Source of the DNA: Armatimonadota bacterium
GTDB lineage: Bacteria; Armatimonadota; UBA10988; DTZQ01
Length of the DNA stretch: 14,341 bases
Assembly: GCA_012961305.1 (NCBI GenBank)
Contig: DTZQ01000082.1
Location: 1-14,341, forward strand
Direction of reading: 5' to 3'
Numbering within the stretch: the first letter of the stretch is position 1; each line of letters starts with the position of its first letter. The translations under genes were made by a program, and so were the position numbers. Below the pieces are notes generated by a model that had not been told where the DNA came from, did no database searches, and saw only the letters and a program-made list of their open reading frames with translations. Below are positions 8,862 to 14,341 of the stretch, piece after piece.

Positions 8862-8862
8862 C

Positions 8863-9813
8863 TCATTCTTTCGCCTCTATGGCCCTTTCGGCCAACTCCA
8901 GGGCCCGGAAGAGAAGGCGCCGTTGGGCCTCTTCATCGGTCCAATAGCCGTTGTCGGAAGTTTCCTGCCGCACCACGATGACCTCCACCTCCGAGTCTGG
9001 CTGGACTTCGATTAGGTCCTTCCCCGCCGCGCCAGAGGGAATGAGTTCCGGCAGGCCGAACCCCTTAAAGGCGAGAATCACGCTGTAGAGGTAAGGTTCA
9101 CCCCTATTAATGGCAACCTGCACCTGTATCCCAATGAAGCCCTGAGGGGCCTTTTTGCGACGCAGCATGAGCCGGGCATCTAAGGGCACCTGTTTCCCCT
9201 GGTGGTTAGTTGCAATTTCCAGCATGGGAGTCAGTTCCCACCGGGGGTGGGGTTCCTCCCGCAGGAACTCCCGCACGTTCTGCAAAGTGGCGATTTTCGA
9301 TATCAACTCTATCGGCTCCCAGGCCAGGTAGAAACCCGAAAGCCACAGGGGAAGCAGCAGAATCAACACATCGGCTCCCCAAATCCCTGCCAGCATAGGA
9401 CTTATCCCCTTCAGCACGAAAAACACCCCTCCGCTGAGGGCCAGCACTCCCAGCACCGCTGCACATCCCAGACCACTGTTCAGATTGAGAGCGTCTTTTA
9501 CACTTTGCCACTCTCGAGAACGACGGTACTGCTCTATAACGCGCTCATATTCGGCAAAAGTCACGTCTTTCCATTCCCACTGGTGGCCAATGACCGGATG
9601 GTTGGAAAGGCCCCGGACCAAACTGAGCAGCATGGCCCCCAGAAGCAAACCCCAACCCACTACCGCCAAGGGTACTGCCACTTCCCACCGGCTCATCCCC
9701 AGGGCTATCACTTGTAGCCCCAACCCCCCGGCCAGGAGCCAACCGATGATTCGCCCTCGCCTCTCCCAGGGAAGTTCGGGCCATAAGCGGAACACAGAAC
9801 GCGCTTGGGCCAT
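8863..9813 (-). CDS. Four-helix integral membrane protein, unknown; last gene of radical SAM operon
   Basis: The product is 316 residues from the start at 9813 (MAQARS), which has a GGGGGAG Shine-Dalgarno sequence about 10 bases upstream. A longer start at 9840 (325 residues, MENRGR) has only a distant AGGA. Four hydrophobic helices are visible at about 20-40, 45-66, 115-137 and 146-165, with a charged loop between helices 2 and 3 (EYERVIEQYRRSREW). The last 140 residues look like a soluble alpha/beta domain with an acidic end (ELAERAIEAKE). There are no motifs of transporters, proteases or kinases that I recognise. It follows the radical SAM gene by 42 bases (15 from the alternative start), so it is likely co-transcribed. 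It could help export, anchor or scaffold the modified membrane protein of the same operon; this is inference. Confidence 0.82.
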   Translation of the reverse strand: MAQARSVFRLWPELPWERRGRIIGWLLAGGLGLQVIALGMSRWEVAVPLAVVGWGLLLGAMLLSLVRGLSNHPVIGHQWEWKDVTFAEYERVIEQYRRSREWQSVKDALNLNSGLGCAAVLGVLALSGGVFFVLKGISPMLAGIWGADVLILLLPLWLSGFYLAWEPIELISKIATLQNVREFLREEPHPRWELTPMLEIATNHQGKQVPLDARLMLRRKKAPQGFIGIQVQVAINRGEPYLYSVILAFKGFGLPELIPSGAAGKDLIEVQPDSEVEVIVVRQETSDNGYWTDEEAQRRLLFRALELAERAIEAKE

Positions 9814-9855
9814 AGTTGCTACTCTCCCCCGATTTTCCATCGTAGAGGCGATTTC

Positions 9856-11175
9856 CTATGTAGCAGCCAGTTCTCCCCACCCCCTCGCCTGCCAGTAGAG
9901 GGGACAGGCCCCCTGACAGAAGGCAAAATGCTCGCAGCCGTGGCAGGGTGGTGGGGCGTGCTGTTTGCTCTGGTGAAAGCAGGCCGCTGAGGAATGCCAG
10001 ACTTCAGGGAACGGCTGGCGCAGCAGGTTGCCTACCGGTTCCGGGTAACTGGAACAGGGCAATACATCTCCATTGGGGGCCACGCTGAGCAGGCCATCGC
10101 AGGCGGCGCAGCCTTTGTTGCCCAAGCCGTGGGCAAGGGGGTTGAAAAGGCAGTAGGGCGTCGGCGAGTACCAGAGGAACTCCAAACCGCGCTCCCGCGC
10201 CTCTCGCTTGACCTGCTGCACGAGGTCGCCAATTTCGGAGTAACTCACCCACAGGGAGGGGTCAGAGGCGGCGCCGGTCGGAATGACCAAGTTCATAGAA
10301 AAACGCGACAGGCCCAAAGTGGCCAGCAAATCCACCAGCCGCAGCAAATCGCCCGCATTTACGCGGTTGATAGTCGTGTTGGTGTGCACCTGCAAGCCGG
10401 CCGCGCGGAGGTTATCCAAACCCCGCAGCGTCCGCGCGAAGGAGCCGGGCACTTGCGTGAGCCGGTCGTGCACTTCGGGGCAGGAACCCTCCAAACTGAC
10501 CTGGGCACTGTCCAGGCCCGCCCTGACCCAGGCCCGTACCCGCCGCCGGGTGGCGGTAGTGCCATTGGTGATGAGGTTCACCCGCAGGCCCAACTGCTTG
10601 GCATAGCGAATCAGCGCTGGCAGGTCCCGGCGCAAAGTCGGCTCGCCGCCGGTGAAACTCACGCTGGGCACCTCCGCCTCCCAACGGATGATTTCCAGCA
10701 CCCGCCGTACCTCAGCCGTGCTCATTTCCCCCCCACTGCTCTGCACCCCCTCGTCCCCCAGGTAGCAAAAAACACAGCGGAGGTTGCAGCGGTAGGTAAG
10801 GGCAATTTCGCTGAGCACGGGCAGGGTGTTGAAGGGCAGTTCAAAGGGTACGGTCTCCACCGCCGCCCGCGGCTCCCCCTCCCGCAAACAGCCCTTCAGC
10901 AGGGCCCGCAGGTCGCAGAAGAAGTAATGAAGGGCCTGTCGCCGCTCCGGGCGGTCGCCCACCTCCCGCAGCACCTCTCCAATGGAGGCCCCGCTCAGCA
11001 GCCGTTGCAGAACCCACACCCCCGTTGCGTTCAACTTGTACGCCTGATTGGGCACGAGGATGAGCAGGTTGTCCGCGGCCCGCACATGCACATAGGGCCG
11101 TACCTCGCGCACGAACTCGTCAACCCAACTCAGGTCTATCGGTTGAGCCATCATAGGCAATAAGCGATACACCAT
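9856..11175 (-). CDS. Radical SAM/SPASM enzyme with N-terminal PqqD-like recognition domain (putative peptide maturase)
   Basis: The product is 439 residues. Residues about 15-105 resemble a PqqD-like RiPP recognition element (YVHVRAADNLLILVPNQAYKLNATGVWVLQRL ... split by the usual turn). The radical SAM motif is C130-NLR-C134-VF-C137, binding the SAM-cleaving 4Fe-4S cluster, and GGEP is at 176-179. The C-terminus carries a full SPASM pattern: C-x9-G-x4-C (CDGLLSVAPNGDVLPC) and C-x2-C-x5-C-x3-C (CHGCEHFAFCQGAC), which bind auxiliary Fe-S clusters. Such enzymes modify ribosomal peptides, for example forming thioether or C-C links, or act in PqqE/anSME-type reactions. The gene lies 25 bases after one whose product ends in Cys-His-Ser-Ala repeats, the obvious candidate substrate. 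The start is uncertain: no good Shine-Dalgarno precedes M1, M8 or M9, and a hairpin fills the spacer. Confidence 0.93.
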   Translation of the reverse strand: MVYRLLPMMAQPIDLSWVDEFVREVRPYVHVRAADNLLILVPNQAYKLNATGVWVLQRLLSGASIGEVLREVGDRPERRQALHYFFCDLRALLKGCLREGEPRAAVETVPFELPFNTLPVLSEIALTYRCNLRCVFCYLGDEGVQSSGGEMSTAEVRRVLEIIRWEAEVPSVSFTGGEPTLRRDLPALIRYAKQLGLRVNLITNGTTATRRRVRAWVRAGLDSAQVSLEGSCPEVHDRLTQVPGSFARTLRGLDNLRAAGLQVHTNTTINRVNAGDLLRLVDLLATLGLSRFSMNLVIPTGAASDPSLWVSYSEIGDLVQQVKREARERGLEFLWYSPTPYCLFNPLAHGLGNKGCAACDGLLSVAPNGDVLPCSSYPEPVGNLLRQPFPEVWHSSAACFHQSKQHAPPPCHGCEHFAFCQGACPLYWQARGWGELAAT

Positions 11176-11176
11176 A

Positions 11177-11201
11177 GGCCATCCGGCGGTGAACGGTGGC
11201 C
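11177..11201 (-). promoter_or_regulatory. Intergenic hairpin between repeat-protein stop and radical SAM start
   Basis: GGCCA/TGGCC plus CCG/CGG with one bulged base can pair around an 8-base loop. The hairpin fills the whole gap, touching the stop codon of the upstream gene. No T-run follows, so it is not an intrinsic terminator. It could slow initiation at the maturase or stabilise the upstream mRNA; this is inference. Confidence 0.4.
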
Positions 11202-12877
11202 TAATGGGCCCCCCCGCTCACACACGCGCTGTGGCAGGCCGAATGACAGGCCGAGTGGCAGGCCGAATGACAAGCCGAGTGGCAGGCCGAATGACAGGCA
11301 TCGTGACAAGCCGTGTGCACGTAGCACGCGCTGTGACAGGCATCGGATTTGATGAAAGCCGAGTAAGAATCGGCTCCGACCAGCGACAGGGCTGGTGGCA
11401 CTTCCAAGTCGCGCACCGCGGCGAACTCCTCCTGGGTCTCGGGCGGCGGTTCCGCAGTAGTGTCGGGCAGTGAGGAGTAGTAATAATAGGGGTAGTACCG
11501 CGGATACGAACTTCCAAACGCGTCCCGGTAGGTTTCGCGCAGTTCCTCTCGGCTCCGCACGGACTCGAACACCTGCTGAAACTGGCGGCGGTAGTACCGC
11601 TTGGTGGCCTCCAGGTCGCAGTCCCAGGCCTTCTCTTGCAGGCGGTCAGCGATGGCTACGAACAGGTTTTTCACCGCTTCGTCGTCCAAATGTCCGTCCG
11701 GGCCCATGGCGGCGAGCAGCATCCGGGCGTAGAGGTTGTCCGGCTGGCGGTCAGTTGGCAAGCGCCGCAGGGTGAGGGGGGCGGACTGAACGATTTCCAC
11801 GAACCCCTGCACGGCCAGGTCGTGCACCAACAGGGCCAAGATTTTACCCGGAGGTACGTCCAGCAGCATAGCGGCTTCTACCATATCTAAGCGGGCGACT
11901 TTGCCCTCCTGGCGAAAGGTGCTGACCTGAATTTTGGGGGGCACCCAATCCTCGCTTTCCCACTGGACCTCGTCCAGCCGAGCCCGGGCTTGGAGGATTG
12001 AGCGCTGTTTCGCGGCCATTAACCGAAAGGCCACCAGTCCTAACCCTCCCAACAGCACGGCTGCCAGGGCCATTCTCATTAGGAGCAAAGGAGGCAATCG
12101 AACGGGCCGCGGACGGCCGAGTGGAGAGGGTGCAGGGGGGGCTGGGGCGCGTTGGCCCAAGGAGGAGAAGTATTGGGCATCCACAAACAGTTGCAGGCGG
12201 AAGGAATAGCGAGCAGGCACCTGGTCTTTGTGCAACCGCACGGTGAACCAGTACTTGCCGTCCGCAGGTTGGCCGTAGTAGGAGATGAGGTACTCCCGGT
12301 TCATGCCCGGCTCGGTCATGAACTTGACCTGCTCCAGAAAGGATTCCTCCACCTCTTCTCCGGCGACTTGGATGGGCCAGTGGATGTAGGCCGTTTCGTG
12401 TTCCAGCGGCTTGTCCCATGCCGCCAGGGCCCAGTCGAGCATGGCCAATTCGCCCCATTCTTCGCTGGTCGTTTTGACCAAATAGCCCTCCCCTGCCAGG
12501 TCAATCCCAAAGACGAGGGAGTAAGTCACCTCGCCCTCACCAACTGCTTGTCCCCCGGCCAAGAGCACATCGTAGGTTGGGGTTGGTGCCTGGAGAGGGC
12601 GAACCTCCAGGCGGTAGGAGCGACCTTGGCTGTCCTCGGCCCGCGACTGCTGGAGGTCGAAGTAGAGGCGCCCGCCCAGTCCTTGGAGGTAAAATCCGTG
12701 CATTTCCCCGGAGACAACCCGGTAGCGAACCTGGTAAACCACCGTCGCCTTTCCATCGGGCCGGGGGCAGACATGGGCCTCGACCCACTGGGGTTCGGCT
12801 TTAACGGCTGCTCGGACAGGGCTGAGGCTCGCGGCCAGCAGCCCCCAACTGAAGAACAATCCTAAGGTGCGTTTCAT
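11201..12877 (-). CDS. Membrane protein with C-terminal Cys-His-Ser-Ala repeat tail (putative radical SAM substrate)
   Basis: The product is 558 residues from the ATG at 12877, which has a GAGGT Shine-Dalgarno sequence 9 bases upstream and sits 2 bases after the previous stop. A longer in-frame start would overlap that gene and hide the signal peptide MKRTLGLFFSWGLLAAS. The layout is a signal peptide (1-22), a beta-rich extracellular domain (about 25-235), a Pro-rich linker (about 239-260), a transmembrane helix (about 262-286), a cytoplasmic domain with a winged-helix-like segment (about 330-365, LLDVPPGKILALLVHDLAVQGF), a Tyr-rich stretch (about 456-471), and the tail. The tail has Cys at 514, 518, 524, 528, 532, 536, 540, 544, 548 and 552, mostly as HSAC units, and ends VSGGAH. 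The overall plan resembles DUF2207-type membrane proteins. The next gene encodes a SPASM enzyme, so the tail is likely modified or metal-binding. Confidence 0.87.
   Translation of the reverse strand: MKRTLGLFFSWGLLAASLSPVRAAVKAEPQWVEAHVCPRPDGKATVVYQVRYRVVSGEMHGFYLQGLGGRLYFDLQQSRAEDSQGRSYRLEVRPLQAPTPTYDVLLAGGQAVGEGEVTYSLVFGIDLAGEGYLVKTTSEEWGELAMLDWALAAWDKPLEHETAYIHWPIQVAGEEVEESFLEQVKFMTEPGMNREYLISYYGQPADGKYWFTVRLHKDQVPARYSFRLQLFVDAQYFSSLGQRAPAPPAPSPLGRPRPVRLPPLLLMRMALAAVLLGGLGLVAFRLMAAKQRSILQARARLDEVQWESEDWVPPKIQVSTFRQEGKVARLDMVEAAMLLDVPPGKILALLVHDLAVQGFVEIVQSAPLTLRRLPTDRQPDNLYARMLLAAMGPDGHLDDEAVKNLFVAIADRLQEKAWDCDLEATKRYYRRQFQQVFESVRSREELRETYRDAFGSSYPRYYPYYYYSSLPDTTAEPPPETQEEFAAVRDLEVPPALSLVGADSYSAFIKSDACHSACYVHTACHDACHSACHSACHSACHSACHSACHSACVSGGAH
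11231..11302 (-). repeat. Tandem 12/24-base coding repeat (Cys-His-Ser-Ala units)
   Basis: Six 12-base units follow each other without spacers. Units alternate between a CAC/TGC-type and a CAT/TGT-type version, so the true period is 24 bases (one two-unit block copied about three times). Degenerate units continue at 11303-11347. The repeat is in frame with the 558-residue protein and encodes its tail. Confidence 0.95.
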
Positions 12878-12879
12878 CC

Positions 12880-13275
12880 TTACTCGACCTCGCGAGTGCC
12901 TTCGATGCGGGCGCGGAGCAAATCGGCCTGAGCGAGGACGAACTCGGCGAAATCCCGCTTGGCGGCAGCCCAATCTTCCTCCAGGGGGAAAGTGTTCACA
13001 ATTCCCCGCCACACGACTTGGTAGGTTCGCTCCAAAGCCGCCCGAGCATCCCCGCTGCCCAGGTACTCAAACACGGCCTTAATCGGTACGGGCCTGAACA
13101 CCGGCGTAGGCCCTACGGGAACCTCCGTCGCCGCCCCCAAGAAAACCACCTGCATTTCCTCCAACATGTCCAAGTGCTCCCGAATGGCAGCCAATACGGA
13201 GGCAACGGAGAAATCAGCCGAGGAAAACTCCATTTCGAGGGTACGGTCGGTGATGTTGCCGTAAAGCACTTCCAT
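12880..13275 (-). CDS. Small soluble protein of unknown function, first gene of radical SAM operon
   Basis: The product is 131 residues with no signal peptide, membrane helix or cysteine. The start at 13275 has a strong GGGAGG Shine-Dalgarno sequence 7 bases upstream. The N-terminal half looks alpha/beta (EVLYGNITDRTLEMEF, ASVLAAIREHLDMLEEMQVVFLG), with a Pro-rich middle (VPVGPTPVFRPVPIK). The C-terminal half is helical and acidic (ALERTYQVVW ... DWAAAKRDFAEFVLAQADLLRARIEG). The stop is 2 bases before the start of the repeat-tailed membrane protein, so the two are translationally coupled and probably made in similar amounts. I do not recognise a family. A role as chaperone or partner of the membrane protein's cytoplasmic domain is possible but only inferred from position. 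Confidence 0.8.
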   Translation of the reverse strand: MEVLYGNITDRTLEMEFSSADFSVASVLAAIREHLDMLEEMQVVFLGAATEVPVGPTPVFRPVPIKAVFEYLGSGDARAALERTYQVVWRGIVNTFPLEEDWAAAKRDFAEFVLAQADLLRARIEGTREVE

Positions 13276-13348
13276 ACGCCTGGCCTCCCTCTAAGGGTTT
13301 TGTTGTTTGAAAGTGGGGATATTTCGATTTTTGGAACCATCCCTTGAA

Positions 13349-13377
13349 AGTATAACAAATTTATCGGCAGGAGTCAA
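13349..13377 (-). promoter_or_regulatory. Sigma70-like promoter for the four-gene minus-strand operon
   Basis: On the minus strand, TTGACT (13377-13372) and TATACT (13354-13349) are separated by exactly 17 bases. Each matches the consensus in 5 of 6 positions. Transcription would start near 13341-13343 and leave a leader of about 65 bases before the first gene. The surrounding sequence is more AT-rich than the rest of the window. Confidence 0.75.
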
Positions 13378-13409
13378 AGAGCGGGGGAAGAAATAGAAGG
13401 AAAATCCCA

Positions 13410-13512
13410 GGGTCAGGTGCTTCCGCGCGGACCCGACGGGAGGGAGGGTTTTTGACCGAAAAACCCAGTAATGCCCATCGGTAGGGCGACATCCCCTTGT
13501 CGCTCGTCGGGG
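13410..13512 (+). promoter_or_regulatory. Structured leader upstream of the DUF1638 gene (candidate cis-regulatory RNA)
   Basis: Reading the plus strand, GGGTC/GACCC (13410-13414 with 13430-13434) can pair. GGGTTTTT/AAAAACCC (13446-13453 with 13459-13466) forms an 8-bp stem with a 5-base loop. GCCC/GGGC (13473-13476 with 13484-13487) competes with GCGACA/TGTCGC (13486-13491 with 13498-13503). The CCCC loop of the last stem (13493-13496) can pair with GGGG (13509-13512), giving a possible H-type pseudoknot 9 bases before the Shine-Dalgarno sequence. I do not recognise a known riboswitch class. Chance pairing in GC-rich DNA is a real alternative. Confidence 0.35.
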
Positions 13513-13535
13513 CTCCAAAACGGAGGAGGACAACG

Positions 13536-14276
13536 GTGCGCCTGAAAATTATCGCCTGTGAGGTGACCTTTCGGGAACTTTGCTACGTGGTGGCGCGAGC
13601 CAAAAACGTGGTGGATTTGACCTTCGTGACCCAGGGCTATCACGACAACCCGGAAATTGGCCGGGAGAGGCTGCAGGCCCTCATAGATGCCGTCGAGCCG
13701 GGCAGGTTCGAGGCCATTTTGCTGGGCTACTGCCTGTGCAACAACTTGGTGGTGGGCCTGCAGGCGCCGGAACACACCCCCTTGGTCATCCCCCGCGCCC
13801 ACGATTGCGTGACCCTGTTTTTAGGCTCGAAGGAGCGATATGCAGAGATGTTCCGCCAGCGGCCGGGGACGTACTACTACACTTCCGGCTGGTTGGAATA
13901 TTCCCAGCGCGGGGGGGAACGCGTGCCCTACCGCCCCAGTTCTGGTCTGGGACCCCGGCGGCAGACCTACGAGGAACTGGTGGAAAAATACGGTGAGGAA
14001 AATGCCCAATACTTGTTGGAGTTCATGGGCCACTGGCAGCAATACTACACCCACGGCGTCTGGATTGACTTCGACTTCTTAGACGGTTTGCCCTTCAGGG
14101 AGCGAGTGAAGCAAATTTGCACGGAGCGCGGCTGGCAGTACGAGGAGGTAAAGGGCGACCTGAGTTTGCTACAGCGCTGGGTGGATGGGGAGTGGAACGA
14201 AGCGGATTTCCTAATTGTCCAGCCCGGCAAAGCAGTCACCGCTACTTACGATGAGGGCATTATTGCAGTCTCTTGA
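13536..14276 (+). CDS. DUF1638-family protein
   Basis: The product is 246 residues from a GTG start at 13536, placed 6 bases after a near-perfect GGAGGAGG Shine-Dalgarno sequence (13522-13529). An ATG at 13497 would run through the ribosome binding site and the predicted leader structure. Family hallmarks are the N-terminal RLKIIACEV, LGYCLCNN (63-70), IPRAHDCVTLFLGSKERY (85-102) and a following GTYYYTSGW. Cys8, Cys66, Cys68 and Cys91 with His89 could form a metal or cofactor site. DUF1638 proteins are, from my recollection, often found near corrinoid-dependent methyltransferases, but no such gene is visible here. It is cytoplasmic, with no signal or membrane segment. The biochemical role is not established. 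The gene is divergent from the radical SAM operon. Confidence 0.9.
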   Translation: MRLKIIACEVTFRELCYVVARAKNVVDLTFVTQGYHDNPEIGRERLQALIDAVEPGRFEAILLGYCLCNNLVVGLQAPEHTPLVIPRAHDCVTLFLGSKERYAEMFRQRPGTYYYTSGWLEYSQRGGERVPYRPSSGLGPRRQTYEELVEKYGEENAQYLLEFMGHWQQYYTHGVWIDFDFLDGLPFRERVKQICTERGWQYEEVKGDLSLLQRWVDGEWNEADFLIVQPGKAVTATYDEGIIAVS

Positions 14277-14341
14277 AGCAACGCTCAGACTGCACAGGAC
14301 AAGCGAGCCACAAATGCATTGCTGAGAGGGGGTAGTTCCCA

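Noticed and set aside
8850..8875. Bidirectional terminator between the convergent flavodoxin and membrane-protein genes
   Set aside because: Only one base separates the stop codons, and no GC stem with a T-run is visible near them.
9994..11163. Long plus-strand open frame opposite the radical SAM gene
   Set aside because: It is a low-complexity His/Gln/Arg/Pro-rich antisense shadow. The minus strand carries intact radical SAM and SPASM motifs.
11231..11302. Short regular repeats as a possible CRISPR array
   Set aside because: The 12-base units are contiguous without spacers and are in frame, coding for the protein tail.
12878..13012. N-terminal extension of the repeat-tail protein to a start at 13012
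   Set aside because: It would overlap the upstream gene almost fully, is Arg-rich, and would bury the signal peptide. The ATG at 12877 has a good ribosome binding site.
13351..13356. Plus-strand TATAAC as the -10 box of the DUF1638 promoter
   Set aside because: No adequate -35 box at 16-18 bases was found. It overlaps the much better minus-strand -10 box, so I did not annotate it.
13446..13466. GGGTTTTT/AAAAACCC hairpin as an intrinsic terminator
   Set aside because: No T-run follows the stem on either strand and it lies upstream of both divergent genes, so a leader element fits better.
14277..14341. CTCAG/CTGAG inverted repeat after the DUF1638 gene
   Set aside because: The arms are only 5 bases and far apart. 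There is no terminator-like T-run before the window ends.

Overview
This window looks like bacterial chromosome from a GC-rich organism. Tandem secreted PQQ-type beta-propeller proteins with the conserved 'DEWTHYLHD' block, a 'PVFRYALE' membrane protein and a DUF1638 protein together suggest Planctomycetota or a related PVC or Hydrogenedentes-like lineage. This is inference from family recollection, because the window has no rRNA or marker gene. Nearly all of it is coding. No gap without a gene exceeds 300 bases; the largest is about 260 bases (13276-13535). I see no tRNA, rRNA, CRISPR array, transposase or phage gene.

Left part, plus strand (1-8861): a tandem family of very large exported proteins. 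Only the last 14 codons of a first copy are visible (1-45). Two full copies follow (143-3316 and 3374-7273). Each has an N-terminal signal or anchor, a short methyltransferase-like domain with a glycine-rich SAM motif, and two sets of PQQ/BamB-like propeller blades. The second copy also carries a LamG (concanavalin-like) domain whose strand order appears circularly permuted. One nucleotide later comes a 363-residue single-pass membrane protein, then a small flavodoxin. These probably form one transcription unit.

Right part, minus strand (13377 back to 8863): a compact four-gene operon behind a strong sigma70-like promoter (TTGACT-17-TATACT). In transcription order it encodes a 131-residue unknown protein, a 558-residue membrane protein, a radical SAM/SPASM enzyme with an N-terminal PqqD-like recognition domain, and a four-helix membrane protein. 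The 558-residue protein ends in a striking Cys-His-Ser-Ala repeat (10 Cys in 39 residues). The most interesting reading is that the radical SAM enzyme modifies this tail. Predicted topology puts the tail in the cytoplasm, so it would be a membrane-anchored, ribosomally made and modified domain rather than a secreted peptide. I do not know a characterised example. The two halves meet tail to tail with one nucleotide between stop codons.

Far right, plus strand: a DUF1638-family gene (13536-14276), read divergently from the operon, preceded by a leader that can form several stem-loops and a possible H-type pseudoknot just upstream of its Shine-Dalgarno sequence.
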